DNA of 64,000 bases from Vibrio neptunius (GTDB taxonomy: Bacteria; Pseudomonadota; Gammaproteobacteria; Enterobacterales; Vibrionaceae), in the NCBI GenBank assembly GCA_019339365.1, contig CP079859.1, forward strand, positions 2,604,001-2,668,000. The letters are read 5' to 3'. This document shows, piece after piece, positions 49,200-58,554 of this stretch (positions are counted from its first letter, which is position 1; every line of letters begins with the position of its first letter). The position numbers and the translations under genes were made by a program. Below the pieces are notes generated by a model. It saw only the letters and a list, made by a program, of their open reading frames with translations, did no database searches and was not told the origin of the DNA.

Positions 49200-50399
49200 T
49201 CACAGATAACGATGACTGATCGCTGTCCATTGCTTATCACCTATTTTCTCAGTTACTGCATTAACAAACTTTATAGATAAGCTTCCATCAGTTTCAAAGT
49301 TCAATTGACTCAACAAGCTGTCTAGACTTGAGCCTGTGCGATTCAAGGCTGCATCCAGTTCATACCAAAACGCAGAGCCTTTAAAGTAAAACATCGGATA
49401 GTATTGCCCCGCTCCCTGTTCACTGAAGAGACGGTTTGCTTCAATAAGCCCTGTGCCCGAGAAAGGGAAATTTTGAGCAAAGCCATGCCAGAAATGAATC
49501 GGGTCATCCGCAGCATAAGGCGTAGTTTGCAGTGATTTTATCGCGTAGTACTCGGCAAGACTTTCCGCTACCCAAGTCGGCCTGCTGGCTGTATCTAACA
49601 CATGGACTGACTCATGCGCAGCAATCTTAAGAAGCATCTTTAATGAAACTGGTGTGAGTTTTCCTTGCTCTAACCAGGCATTAATCAAAATCATGTTCTG
49701 GCCGGCGGCTCCACTTAAGCTCCCTGACGAACGGTCCTTTTTGAAAAAGGCCATCTGCCAGTCTCGTCGCTGTGTATTCGAGAATACGCTGTTCAAGTAA
49801 CGTAGTGACGTTTCCAATACCGGTTTCCATTGCTCTACTTGCTTCATCACTTGAGGGGCATCGCTGAAAACGGTCACTTTTTTGTCATTGATGTTTAGTT
49901 CTGTACTTTCCATTCCCCAAACAACAAACATGGGAGGCGCTGATAACTCAGGCATCTCCTGGCAATTTTGCTCCGGAGTGCAAACGCGAATATTACGACT
50001 CCCTTTGACACGTGGCAGAGAATTCCACTCACTAATGAAATACCAACCCTTATCAACGCTTCGACTATCAATTTGTTGTGAGATATCCATACCGTGATCA
50101 GGTGTGTGTTCCATTTTCAAAGACCATTCAATCTGCTGGCATTTCTGAGAATGCAAACCATCTAGAGCCGTGATAGTGCCCGAAGCGGTTTGGCAGGATA
50201 TTACTGGCTGGTCACTATGGGTTAAGGTGCGTGCAGGTGATACTTTTACTTGCTCTAAGCCACTTGTATCTACATTGACGATGACTTTGTCTGCATCGTC
50301 AGGGTCAATCGACAATTGATAGGTGAGAGAGGGATTAGCAAATACGCCGCTAGAGACAAACAAAGTGCCAAAGAGCAAAACATCTTTAAAACTAGACAT
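49200..50399 (-). CDS. Secreted HExxH metallopeptidase-like protein
   Basis: 399 residues with a signal peptide (cut near GVFANP). The C-terminal half holds HESVH (His262-Glu263, His266) followed 12 residues on by WVAESLAEYYA, where Glu279 is the third zinc ligand position. This short HExxH-x12-E arrangement fits peptidase MA-like gluzincins rather than M1. Six N-terminal cysteines suggest disulfides. Substrate unknown; likely periplasmic or secreted. I found no assigned family by eye beyond the zinc motif. Confidence 0.72.
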   Translation of the reverse strand: MSSFKDVLLFGTLFVSSGVFANPSLTYQLSIDPDDADKVIVNVDTSGLEQVKVSPARTLTHSDQPVISCQTASGTITALDGLHSQKCQQIEWSLKMEHTPDHGMDISQQIDSRSVDKGWYFISEWNSLPRVKGSRNIRVCTPEQNCQEMPELSAPPMFVVWGMESTELNINDKKVTVFSDAPQVMKQVEQWKPVLETSLRYLNSVFSNTQRRDWQMAFFKKDRSSGSLSGAAGQNMILINAWLEQGKLTPVSLKMLLKIAAHESVHVLDTASRPTWVAESLAEYYAIKSLQTTPYAADDPIHFWHGFAQNFPFSGTGLIEANRLFSEQGAGQYYPMFYFKGSAFWYELDAALNRTGSSLDSLLSQLNFETDGSLSIKFVNAVTEKIGDKQWTAISHRYL

Positions 50400-50530
50400 A
50401 AATTTATAGAGTTAGCAAACTTGTTTGGTAGGACATCCGCCACACAAATAAAGTTCGACCAACAAAACGAAAAACTGAATATTTATCATCACTGGCAAAT
50501 CAGTTAAGCTAACTTCAATTTCATTTTGGG

Positions 50531-50893
50531 TTGATTGCCTTGTTACAAAATCGTTCATTAGCTATTGTTTTTCTTCTCACTTTTGCACTATTTTTTATGG
50601 GTGTAGCGGTCGGCGTACCAGCTGGTGAAAAAGCAACGATAGCGTTGACTCACAGCACAATAACTCTCGACAGCCTCTCTCAGGTTCATCCAATAGAATG
50701 CCCAAAGTCCAATCACAGTGAGGGTAAGGCATCGCATCACTGCTGTGCCTCAGTTTGCCTGCTGAAAGTACCTTATATCTCCGGACTGATCTTTGCAGAT
50801 GCAATCCCTACTTCACTGGCACTTATCAATCAAGATAAGGCCGAAAAAGCAGTGGCTCGTATTCAGGCTCTGTTCCGCCCTCCTATTGCGTAA
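50531..50893 (+). CDS. Small exported Cys/His-rich protein
   Basis: 120 residues from TTG 50531 (weak ribosome site; next ATG is 23 codons on). One N-terminal membrane segment (about 9-29). The middle has a dense Cys/His patch, HPIECPKS...HHCCASVC, with four cysteines and three histidines in about 25 residues, which may bind metal or form disulfides. Not recognised. It is 67 bases before dsbA on the same strand, and DsbA could oxidise its cysteines. Confidence 0.55.
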   Translation: MIALLQNRSLAIVFLLTFALFFMGVAVGVPAGEKATIALTHSTITLDSLSQVHPIECPKSNHSEGKASHHCCASVCLLKVPYISGLIFADAIPTSLALINQDKAEKAVARIQALFRPPIA

Positions 50894-50960
50894 TTCTTAA
50901 TGTTCACGTTCACTCCGGTTATTTACCGGCAAACAACTGTATTTATTAGGAATTTATTCA

Positions 50961-51560
50961 ATGAAAAAACTATTCGCCCTATTTGCCACCTTGATATTTT
51001 CACTCGCCGCTAACGCCGCTAAGTTCGAAGAAGGAACACATTACAAAGTGCTCGAAACGGATAAATCGAAAACGCCGAAAGTCACTGAGTTTTTCTCTTT
51101 CTACTGCCCACATTGTTATAACTTTGAACCTGCGATCGGTCGCCTTAAAGCATCGCTTCCAGAAGGCGCAAAGTTCGAGAAAGTGCACGTTGCTTTTATG
51201 GGGGGTGGCATGGCGATACCAATGGCCAAATCCTACGCGACCATGGTAGCACTGGATGTCGAAAAGAGCTTGGTACCGGCTATGTTTAAGCAAATTCACG
51301 AGCGTCGCAGCGCACCTAAAGATGAAAACGCACTTCGCCAAATTTTTATCGATAATGGCGTTGATGCCAAAAAGTTTGACTCAACGTACAACAGCTTTGT
51401 GGTGAACTCGATGCAAAAGCGTTTCGACAAGCAATTTAAGCAAAGTACGCTGACTGGTGTACCAGGCGTGTTAGTAAATGATAAATACATCGTTAACGCC
51501 GATAAAATTGGCTCTTTTGAAGAGTACAATGAGCTGGTCAATTACCTGTTGACGCTGTAA
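50961..51560 (+). CDS. dsbA: Thiol:disulfide interchange protein DsbA (TcpG-like)
   Basis: 199 residues with a signal peptide (cut after ANA). Catalytic pair Cys49-Pro-His-Cys52 (YCPHC) and the cis-proline loop TGVPGVLVN. High similarity in sequence order to V. cholerae TcpG/DsbA, including [16 protein letters not shown] and the C-terminal VNYLLTL. It oxidises cysteines of exported proteins in the periplasm. The standard vibrio dsbA sits beside a yihE-type gene, which is absent here, so this may be a second, accessory copy. A terminator follows at once. Confidence 0.93.
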   Translation: MKKLFALFATLIFSLAANAAKFEEGTHYKVLETDKSKTPKVTEFFSFYCPHCYNFEPAIGRLKASLPEGAKFEKVHVAFMGGGMAIPMAKSYATMVALDVEKSLVPAMFKQIHERRSAPKDENALRQIFIDNGVDAKKFDSTYNSFVVNSMQKRFDKQFKQSTLTGVPGVLVNDKYIVNADKIGSFEEYNELVNYLLTL

Positions 51561-51564
51561 CAAC

Positions 51565-51593
51565 AAAGGCCAGAGCTGTTGCTCTGGCCTTTT
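51565..51593 (+). terminator. dsbA terminator
   Basis: AAAGGCCAGAGC / GCTCTGGCCTTT stem with loop TGTT and a T-run, five bases after the dsbA stop. Confidence 0.9.
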
Positions 51594-51613
51594 ACTATTC
51601 TGAGATTACCTGT

Positions 51614-51832
51614 TTAAAAGCCATCCCCCTTGTTCCGCTGCCTCGACTTGTCGCTGTGGCATTTCATACACTGCCACACTGAACGGGTTGCTTTAGGTTG
51701 CCAGCCAAAGGATAAATCGAACGTCTGCGCCCCTTCACTTCCCAACATCGTGAACCCATACTCTTCGGCTGTAACCTCACCACTGAAAAGAATTAACGCA
51801 GAAGAATCAACAAAGATTGCCATCCTGATCAA
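51614..51832 (-). CDS. Possible small protein or gene remnant
   Basis: 72-residue frame (TTG start, internal ATG at 51823) with a plausible composition and a CMKCHS motif near the C-terminus. No recognised family. Upstream on the same strand, two other frames (IVDNDWMQALARLDQDG just before it, and SQLTLSAIIKEAIGKD... at 51874-52020) also look protein-like, so the whole stretch 51614-52066 may be one decayed or frameshifted gene. Confidence 0.3.
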   Translation of the reverse strand: MIRMAIFVDSSALILFSGEVTAEEYGFTMLGSEGAQTFDLSFGWQPKATRSVWQCMKCHSDKSRQRNKGDGF

Positions 51833-52066
51833 GGCGAGCTAGAGCCTGCATCCAGTCGTTGTCGACGATCTAGCTAATGGTCGACTAATAGACTCTCGAA
51901 CAAGACGTGCCTGATCCCAAACCTATCCATTTGCTGTATAAGAGCAAACGACTCTCTTTGAAAAATCGGATCTTTGCCGATTGCCTCCTTAATAATTGCC
52001 GACAAGGTCAATTGAGATAAGGCATAACAGGCTGATATGATAACGAAAAATAAAAGGACACAGCAC

Positions 52067-52753
52067 ATGACAGTTGAAAAATTTGAACATATCTATCAAC
52101 GAGCAGCAGAGCGCAAAGGGGGTGAAGAGCAGCTGGAAGCCTTGCTTTCTAACCCTCTCAGCAAAGCAGAAATCGCGGCCATTCCCAACGATCGCTGGTT
52201 ATCTGCATTCAGTATGAAGGTATTTCAAAGTGGTATTTCATGGGCTGTGGTTCGAAAAAAATGGCCTAACTTTGAAGAGGTCTTCTTCGGTTTTAAAATC
52301 GAACCCCTATTGATGTTGTCTGATGAGCAATGGGATAACAAAGCCGCGGATAAACGCATTATTCGCCATCACGCTAAAGTAAAATCAATACATGCTAACG
52401 CACAAATGATTCATGAAGCATCTCTGGAACATGGCTCTTTCGGTAACATGATCGCCGAATGGCCGGGCGAAACCATTACCGAATTGTGGCGTTTCCTGAA
52501 GAAGAAAGGGAGTCGACTGGGAGGCAACACCGGCCCATATAGCCTTCGTCAAATGGGTGTCGACACCTTTATTATGTCTGGAGACGTCGAAGCCTACCTA
52601 AGAAACTGCAAAATTATTGAAGGTGGCAGAGACACCAAACGCTCTCTGGATGCTGCCAATAAAGCATTCGCCGAATGGCAACAACAAAGTGGGCGCAGCC
52701 TGACTCACATCAGCCAAACCATAGCCTTTAGTTCAGGGGATAATCGCGTATAA
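52067..52753 (+). CDS. tag: DNA-3-methyladenine glycosylase I family protein
   Basis: 228 residues from ATG 52067, with AAAAGGA upstream. HhH-family base excision enzyme: SAFSMKVFQSGISWAVVRKKWPNFEE, NAQMIHEASLEHGSF and GNTGPYSLRQMGVDTFI correspond to the Tag fold (GFSW..V.KK and the YxFM-like region). It removes 3-methyladenine from alkylated DNA. It lacks the N-terminal CxW zinc segment of E. coli Tag, so it belongs to a divergent branch of the family. Convergent with ohrR, with only one base between stops. Confidence 0.82.
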   Translation: MTVEKFEHIYQRAAERKGGEEQLEALLSNPLSKAEIAAIPNDRWLSAFSMKVFQSGISWAVVRKKWPNFEEVFFGFKIEPLLMLSDEQWDNKAADKRIIRHHAKVKSIHANAQMIHEASLEHGSFGNMIAEWPGETITELWRFLKKKGSRLGGNTGPYSLRQMGVDTFIMSGDVEAYLRNCKIIEGGRDTKRSLDAANKAFAEWQQQSGRSLTHISQTIAFSSGDNRV

Positions 52754-52754
52754 C

Positions 52755-53213
52755 CTAAACTAGATTATTCAGAACTTTCTCGCACAGTTGCTTAAGCGTA
52801 ACCAGTTCTTCGACCTCAAGATCAATTCTGCATCGCATTGCGTTGGGCACTGATTTCGCCGACTCCTTGAGCGCCTGGCCAGCATTGGTCAGGTTAAGTA
52901 CTCTTACACGCTCGTCCTCTTGGCTTCTGCCTCTGGCAACAAACCCTTTCACTTCGAGCCTTTTCAGCAATGGGGTCAATGTGCCTGAATCAAGATGGAG
53001 TCTTGTTCCCAAATCTTTTACGCTGGCTCCATCTTTCTCCCAAAGCAACATCATCACCAAGTATTGAGAGTAAGTAAGATCCAATTGTTCAAGCATAGGT
53101 CGGTAAGCACGAATGACCGCATTAGCCGCACTGTAAAGTGGAAAACAGAGCTGATTATCCAGCAATAATTTCTCTTCATCCGTCATCTTTTCGACATTTT
53201 GGCACTTACTCAT
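52755..53213 (-). CDS. ohrR: OhrR, MarR-family organic-peroxide repressor
   Basis: 152 residues. The peroxide-sensing Cys23 sits in NQLCFPLYSAA, the strict OhrR signature; Cys4 may be an extra partner. Winged helix: LTYSQYLVMMLLWEKDGASVKDLGTRLHLDSGTLTPLLKRLE. Oxidation of Cys23 by organic hydroperoxides releases DNA and derepresses ohr. Divergent from ohr with an operator palindrome between them. Confidence 0.95.
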   Translation of the reverse strand: MSKCQNVEKMTDEEKLLLDNQLCFPLYSAANAVIRAYRPMLEQLDLTYSQYLVMMLLWEKDGASVKDLGTRLHLDSGTLTPLLKRLEVKGFVARGRSQEDERVRVLNLTNAGQALKESAKSVPNAMRCRIDLEVEELVTLKQLCEKVLNNLV

Positions 53214-53292
53214 TCGACACCTATCAAATAAAAATATTTAAATTGCGCACAATATAGTTGCATTCCAGATAATTTTCGATCTAATATTGCAA

Positions 53293-53305
53293 GCAATTAA
53301 ATTGC
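53293..53305. promoter_or_regulatory. Likely OhrR operator
   Basis: GCAATTAAATTGC, a near-perfect palindrome inside TTGCAAGCAATTAAATTGCACGCAA, 28 bases before ohr. A second related sequence (AAATTGCGCACAATATAGTTGCA) lies about 50 bases upstream in the same divergent region. Confidence 0.65.
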
Positions 53306-53332
53306 ACGCAACCTAAATAAAAGGAAGATGAC

Positions 53333-53755
53333 ATGACAACTCTATACAAAACTTCAGCTAAAGCGCTTGCAGGTCGTAACGGTCAAGTGAAAACTGACGA
53401 CGGTTTACTTGATCTAGAACTGGCTTACCCTAAAGAAATGGGCGGCAGTGGCGCAGCGACCAACCCAGAGCAACTATTTGCGGCTGGTTATTCTGCCTGT
53501 TTTTCAAATGCCATTTTGCACGTTGCTCGCGAAGCGAAAGTGGCGATCAGTCAAGCACCGGTCACTGCAGAAGTGGGTATTGGCCCAAATGATAATGGCG
53601 GATTTGCATTGACAGTTAGCCTAGCTGCAGACATTGATTTACCTCAGGAACAGGCTCTGGAATTGACTCGCGTTGCTCATCAGGTGTGTCCATATTCTAA
53701 TGCCGTTCGCGGTAATATTGATGTTCAAGTAACCGTGAATGGCGAATCTATCTAA
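53333..53755 (+). CDS. ohr: Organic hydroperoxide resistance protein Ohr
   Basis: 140 residues of the OsmC/Ohr family. Reactive Cys56 (AGYSACFSNA) and resolving Cys119 (HQVCPYSNA) are both present, with the catalytic Arg in the LARN-like N-terminus (ALAGRNGQVK). It reduces organic and lipid hydroperoxides using lipoyl donors. ATG 53333 follows AAGGAAG. Controlled by the divergent ohrR. Confidence 0.96.
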   Translation: MTTLYKTSAKALAGRNGQVKTDDGLLDLELAYPKEMGGSGAATNPEQLFAAGYSACFSNAILHVAREAKVAISQAPVTAEVGIGPNDNGGFALTVSLAADIDLPQEQALELTRVAHQVCPYSNAVRGNIDVQVTVNGESI

Positions 53756-53769
53756 CTCTATCCAAACAC

Positions 53770-53799
53770 AAAATGCCGATCTATCGATCGGCATTTTTT
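53770..53799. terminator. Bidirectional terminator between ohr and metE
   Basis: AAAATGCCGATC / GATCGGCATTTT stem with loop TATC, A- and T-runs on either side. Serves the two convergent genes. Confidence 0.9.
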
Positions 53800-53820
53800 A
53801 CATTCGCAGCGTCCCTGTGG

Positions 53821-56100
53821 CTAAGCAAACTCTTTACGCAGTTTTTTCGCCGCCGACACCATGTTGGCTAGTGACGCTTCCGTTTCAGCCCAATTTCGTG
53901 TTTTCAAACCACAATCTGGATTCACCCATAACCTTTTCGCTGGGATCTTCTCTGCTGCTTTGTTGATCAATCCTTCAATCCACTCCTCACTTGGGATGTT
54001 AGGCGAGTGAATATCGTAGACACCCGGGCCAATCTCATTCGGGTAATTGAACTCTTCAAACGCTTTAAGGAGCTCCATGTTTGAGCGTGATGTTTCGATA
54101 GTAATCACATCTGCATCCAATGCTGCGACTGAGTCGATGATTTCGTTAAACTCTGAATAACACATGTGCGTATGTATCTGGGTTTCTGGTTTTGCGCTGG
54201 CTGCAGAAATTTTGAAGGCATCCACTGCCCACTCTAAATATTCTGCGTGATCACGTTTCTTAAGTGGCAAACCTTCACGAATCGCAGGCTCATCAATCTG
54301 GATAATATTGATGCCCGCTTCCTGCAGATCAGACACTTCATCACGCAATGCAAGCGCTAGTTGATTGGTGATCTCCTTGCGACTGATGTCTTCACGTGGA
54401 AACGTCCAGCAAAGGATGGTGACAGGCCCAGTTAACATACCTTTCATTTGTTTGGATGTCAGCGATTGTGCATAGGTCGACCACTCAACGGTAATGGGCT
54501 GCTCGCGTTCAATGTCTGCAACGACAATCGCAGGCTTTACACAGCGAGACCCGTAACTCTGAACCCAGCCAAACTTTGTGGTTTGAAAACCGGCCAAGTT
54601 CTCTGCAAAGTACTCAACCATGTCATTTCGCTCAGCTTCACCATGAACCAGCACGTCGAGATCCAATGCTTCCTGCCGCTTCACGGCGTCTTTGATATGC
54701 CCTTTTAGGACTTCTACATATTCAGATTCCGACAATCGACCTGTACGGTAAGCGCTTCTCTGAACTCGTATTTCGTCAGTTTGAGGAAATGAACCAATGG
54801 TTGTTGTAGGGAAAAGTGGTAAACCTAGCACAGCACTTTGATACTCTGCGCGTTCCTCATAGGGTGCGCTACGCTCTGCCAGCGATTTGGTGATTTGATT
54901 TAATCGCTCCTGCACCTGAGGTTTGTTGACATGTGTTGCGGTTTTTCGAGCCTCAATTGGAGCACTATATACAACACATTCTTGAATGGCTTGCTGGTTG
55001 CCGTCCAGTGCTTTGCCTAACAAAGCAACTTCATGCACCTTTTGTTTGGCGAATGCGAACCAGCTGCGAACTTCTTCAGACAGCTCTGGTTCAAAATCTA
55101 AATCAACCGGACTATGCAGTAATGAACATGAACTCGCGACCCATAACCTGTCACCTAATTGCTGTTTAACAGGCTGCAAAAGCTCAAGCTGTGTACTGAG
55201 ATCAGCACGCCAAACGTTGCGTCCATTCACCACGCCTGCCGACAATACCCAATTTTGGGGTAAACGAGAGACTACAGTACTCAATTGCTGAGGTGCGGCC
55301 GCTAGGTCAATATGCAAACCGTCAACATCGAGTTCAACAATCTTATCTAATGTGTCATCGATGGAATCAAAATACGTTGTCAGTAACACTTTAATGTCAC
55401 TGCGAATCACTTGATAGGCGGGTTTGAACGAAGATAACCAAGGTTTTTCGAGTTCTAGTGACAAGACGGGCTCATCTATCTGTACCCACTCAACCCCTTG
55501 CTTAGACAGCTTTGATAAGATGTTCTGATAAGCCGTAAGAAGGCGCGGTAACAAGGTAAGGCGATCGAATCCTTCATCCACCTCTTTGCCAAGATAAAGA
55601 TAGCTGATGGGCCCCAGTAGTACAGGTTTCACGTTATGACCTGCTTTTGTTGCTTCATTCACCTCTTCAAACAGCTGCGGCCAACTGACGTCAAAGCTAT
55701 CGTCTTCACTGAACTCTGGCACAATGTAGTGGTAATTGGTGTTGAACCATTTGGTCATGTCTGATGCCGCAGAGCCATTACAATCGCAATTCACCTGCGA
55801 CTGCCCACGCCCCACTTTGAACAAGGTATCCAGATCCGGGAAGCCATCACGATGGCGTTTAGGTACATGGCCCAACAATAAAGTCGTGGTAAGAACATGG
55901 TCATACCATGCAAAATCACCGGCAGTAACGAAACTCAGCTCTGCATCAGATTGTGTCTGCCAGTTCTTGTTACGGAGCTCAGCGCCAACGGTTTTAAGCT
56001 CATCCTGCTCAATTTCACCACGCCAGTATTTCTCCAACGCAAATTTAAGTTCACGCTTTTCACCAATTCTTGGGTATCCCAAAATATGAGTGGTTGTCAT
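53821..56100 (-). CDS. metE: Cobalamin-independent methionine synthase
   Basis: 759 residues, methylating homocysteine with 5-methyltetrahydropteroyl-triglutamate. The start at 56100 (ATG, AGGG upstream) gives the standard [13 protein letters not shown]; a longer frame to 56151 is spurious. Zinc ligands are in HTHMCYSEF and [26 protein letters not shown] opens the C-terminal barrel. Divergent from metR, which activates it; MetJ boxes lie between. It is the vitamin B12-free route, so the organism can make methionine without cobalamin. Confidence 0.97.
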   Translation of the reverse strand: MTTTHILGYPRIGEKRELKFALEKYWRGEIEQDELKTVGAELRNKNWQTQSDAELSFVTAGDFAWYDHVLTTTLLLGHVPKRHRDGFPDLDTLFKVGRGQSQVNCDCNGSAASDMTKWFNTNYHYIVPEFSEDDSFDVSWPQLFEEVNEATKAGHNVKPVLLGPISYLYLGKEVDEGFDRLTLLPRLLTAYQNILSKLSKQGVEWVQIDEPVLSLELEKPWLSSFKPAYQVIRSDIKVLLTTYFDSIDDTLDKIVELDVDGLHIDLAAAPQQLSTVVSRLPQNWVLSAGVVNGRNVWRADLSTQLELLQPVKQQLGDRLWVASSCSLLHSPVDLDFEPELSEEVRSWFAFAKQKVHEVALLGKALDGNQQAIQECVVYSAPIEARKTATHVNKPQVQERLNQITKSLAERSAPYEERAEYQSAVLGLPLFPTTTIGSFPQTDEIRVQRSAYRTGRLSESEYVEVLKGHIKDAVKRQEALDLDVLVHGEAERNDMVEYFAENLAGFQTTKFGWVQSYGSRCVKPAIVVADIEREQPITVEWSTYAQSLTSKQMKGMLTGPVTILCWTFPREDISRKEITNQLALALRDEVSDLQEAGINIIQIDEPAIREGLPLKKRDHAEYLEWAVDAFKISAASAKPETQIHTHMCYSEFNEIIDSVAALDADVITIETSRSNMELLKAFEEFNYPNEIGPGVYDIHSPNIPSEEWIEGLINKAAEKIPAKRLWVNPDCGLKTRNWAETEASLANMVSAAKKLRKEFA

Positions 56101-56293
56101 AGCCCTAATCCTTCTGGTTTGTAATCGTAGATACATGTGCTGTTCAGACAATGTAAAAGGCGTCTGGATGGCTAAACTATCTCGCCAACGTCGTGACGGA
56201 ACAAGTTCTAATTATTCAACCTGTTTATTAGATAATTTCATGCTAATTACGCGCTACATGTGAAATCTCCATATTCAAAGGTATACAAATTTT

Positions 56294-56309
56294 AGACGTC
56301 TAGATGTTT
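56294..56309. promoter_or_regulatory. Tandem MetJ boxes
   Basis: AGACGTCT (perfect consensus met box) directly followed by AGATGTTT (5 of 8). A second, weaker pair, AGGCGTCT GGATGGCT, lies at 56158-56173 close to metE. MetJ with S-adenosylmethionine would repress metE and metR here. Confidence 0.8.
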
Positions 56310-56363
56310 ACACACCTATTAAATACAGGTAAGTTAGTTCTATTCATCATTTGTGATTAGGGT

Positions 56364-56376
56364 TGAAGGGAATTCA
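56364..56376. promoter_or_regulatory. MetR-type site overlapping the metR start codon
   Basis: TGAAGGGAATTCA has the exact TGAA-N5-TTCA spacing of the MetR consensus. Its last base is the A of the metR ATG and it contains the ribosome site, so binding could block metR expression directly. Confidence 0.55.
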
Positions 56377-57286
56377 TGATTGAGCTTAAGCATTTGAAAA
56401 CATTAGTAACGTTGCGAGATACGGGGTCGTTAACCGCCACCGCAACGACGTTACATCTGACTCAGTCAGCCCTGTCTCATCAAATAAAAGATCTCGAAGC
56501 CAGAATTGGCGGCCAGCTTTTTTACGCAAAACACGCCCGGTAAGGTTCACCTCTGAAGGTGAAATCCTTCTTAACTTGGCAGATCAAGTACTTCCGCGAT
56601 TAGCCCGAGCAGAGAATGAACTTGCCAGCCTGAAAGAAGACGTCAATGGACGCCTGCACATGGCAATTGAATGTCACTCATGCTTCCAATGGTTAATGCC
56701 AGCGTTGAGGGAGTACCAAGTAGCTTGGCCAAGCGTGACTCTGGACTTCTCATCGGGATTTGGCTTCGAACCTCTGCCTGCGTTGATGAGTGGCGAGTTG
56801 GATTTAGTCATTACCTCGGATATCCAACCTAGGTCAGAAGTCCATTACGAACCCTTGTTTGATTTTGAAATGCGCCTTGTCACCGCGACCAATCACCCAT
56901 TGGCGGCAAACACATCTGTCGAGCCAAGTGATTTGGGAAACGAAACCATGTTGTCTTATCCGGTACAAAAAAACCGACTGGATGTGGTAAAACATTTTCT
57001 CCACCCAGCAGGCATTGAACCAGCAAAATGGAAGCAGGCTGACAACACTCTGATGCTAGTCCAAATGGTCTCAGCAGGCTTGGGAGTCGCCGCATTACCA
57101 AATTGGGCCATCAGCGAATTCTCTCGTCAGGGGTTAATAACCAGTATTTCGCTTGGTGATGGTTTATGGCGACGCCTTTTCGCCGCGACTCGCAACTCAG
57201 ACAAAGATAAACGTTACCTTCAGGCGTTTTTTAATACCGCACGACAGCAATCGAAGAGCCATTTAGAAGGGATAAAAACAGTATGA
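56376..57286 (+). pseudogene. metR: LysR-family activator MetR, frameshifted
   Basis: The frame from ATG 56376 gives the HTH ([38 protein letters not shown]) and stops at HAR; the continuation [17 protein letters not shown] is in another frame. One C added in the CCC at 56536-56538 gives HAPVRF and 303 residues, aligning with MetR through IECHSCFQWLMPAL, LDLVITSDIQPRS, YPVQKNRLDVVKHFL and GVAALPNWA. MetR activates metE and other methionine genes with homocysteine as co-effector. All ligand-domain residues are preserved, so an assembly error is likely. A terminator overlaps its stop. Confidence 0.88.
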
Positions 57287-57312
57287 AAAAGGAGGCATTC
57301 AGCCTCCTTTTT
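57286..57312. terminator. metR terminator
   Basis: AAAAAGGAGGC / GCCTCCTTTTT stem with loop ATTCA, beginning at the last base of the metR stop; A-run on the other side may also serve the convergent DUF4250 gene. Confidence 0.88.
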
Positions 57313-57317
57313 ACATG

Positions 57318-57518
57318 TTATCTGTCGTAAGATTTAAACTGATTGGTGAGAGGATCATACTGATAACCGAGGACATCGAGCTTGCCAATCACAATTTCGA
57401 TATCCATTTCGTACATGGTCACAAGCTCCTCAAAACTGTTACATTCTAGTCTCAGCTTTTCGTTAACGATACCAAGCAAGATGACGCTATCTAATCTTCC
57501 AATATTACTTAGATCCAT
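57318..57518 (-). CDS. DUF4250-domain small protein
   Basis: 66 residues from ATG 57518 with AGGAG seven bases upstream; a longer frame to 57548 is not needed. Matches DUF4250: LLGIVNEKLRLECNSFEELVTMYEMD, then VIGKLDVLGYQYDPLTNQF. Small cytosolic protein of unknown function common in vibrios. Confidence 0.82.
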   Translation of the reverse strand: MDLSNIGRLDSVILLGIVNEKLRLECNSFEELVTMYEMDIEIVIGKLDVLGYQYDPLTNQFKSYDR

Positions 57519-57588
57519 AGCTACACTCCTGTGCTGATCACCTAACAAAAGCGTAGCTTCAAATCCTCAAATTTAAAGTGAGCCGCTT

Positions 57589-58270
57589 CTAAAGAACGAA
57601 CAAGCCTTGATTAAACGTTGTAGCTGAAACTAGCGTCAGTAATGCTACTGCTAACTGAACTTTGTGCACTGTTTTCGACACAATGATGTGCCAACACCAG
57701 ATGAGGACTGAAGTAATCAGAAGCGCAAAACCTATCAGTAAAGGCTGAGTCGCCTGAGTTAACGCGACTTCTTCTAGACCAATAGCTTTTAAAAGAATCG
57801 CTAGGCTCATCAACATCGCAGAAATCACGCCCGTTACTGGCAAAATACGATGAAAAGCCTGAAGCCTAGTGCGAGCGACCGTAAGAAGCAAATGAGCAAA
57901 CAGAGCGCCAAGAAGAATGATCTGAACGAATACGTTTAGACCGGCCGCTAAATCAGGCTGCTCACCAATACCGATGGCGACATAAGCCAATGCCAAACCA
58001 TTAGCAAGGTACATCACCCACAATGGGCCTTGTACCCGAGTTTTTTTTGGTCTGAACTTGCGAGTAAAAATAAGCAATCGCAAACACCACCATCATGGCT
58101 TCGATTCTCAATGAAGCGACAGCCAACCACATAATGGCAAGCACAGGGAGAACTTTATGAATACGACCTCGCTGGCCTGGACAAATATCTCCTTTGACTA
58201 AAATAAGCGTCAAAATCAACTGAGCACCTAAAAGCATAGGAGGAAACACTGCTAACAATTGCTGAACCAT
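57589..58270 (-). pseudogene. Polytopic membrane protein, frameshifted
   Basis: First frame (ATG 58270, GTG at 58285 also possible) gives two membrane helices (LLAVFPPMLLGAQLILTLILV; VLAIMWLAVASL). The eight-T run 58041-58048 shifts the frame; with one T removed, QTKKTRVQGPLWVMYLANGL continues into four more helices and ends at 57589, a 226-residue protein with six or seven helices. No family is recognised. The ~270-base gap up to the next gene (58286-58554) holds no clear gene. Confidence 0.65.
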
Positions 58271-58554
58271 GATGTGAGATATCACTATTGTTTTTAATGG
58301 AAGCGGATAATAGCAGACTTGGTTAGAGAAGTGCCACCAGCGATTTTTACTTAGCCGTTAGCAAAACAGCAGAGAAAATCCTGACTGGTGAGGTTTTACC
58401 TGCCACTCAATAGCATTTAGCTCAGCTTTAGCTTTGACATACGATTCAATCGAACCATTGGAATTGGGTTCTCCTAACATCAAGACTCACCTAAAAGCAC
58501 TATATTGTACGATATCATTTATAAATTTAAGTTAATTTATAGCTATTGATAGTA

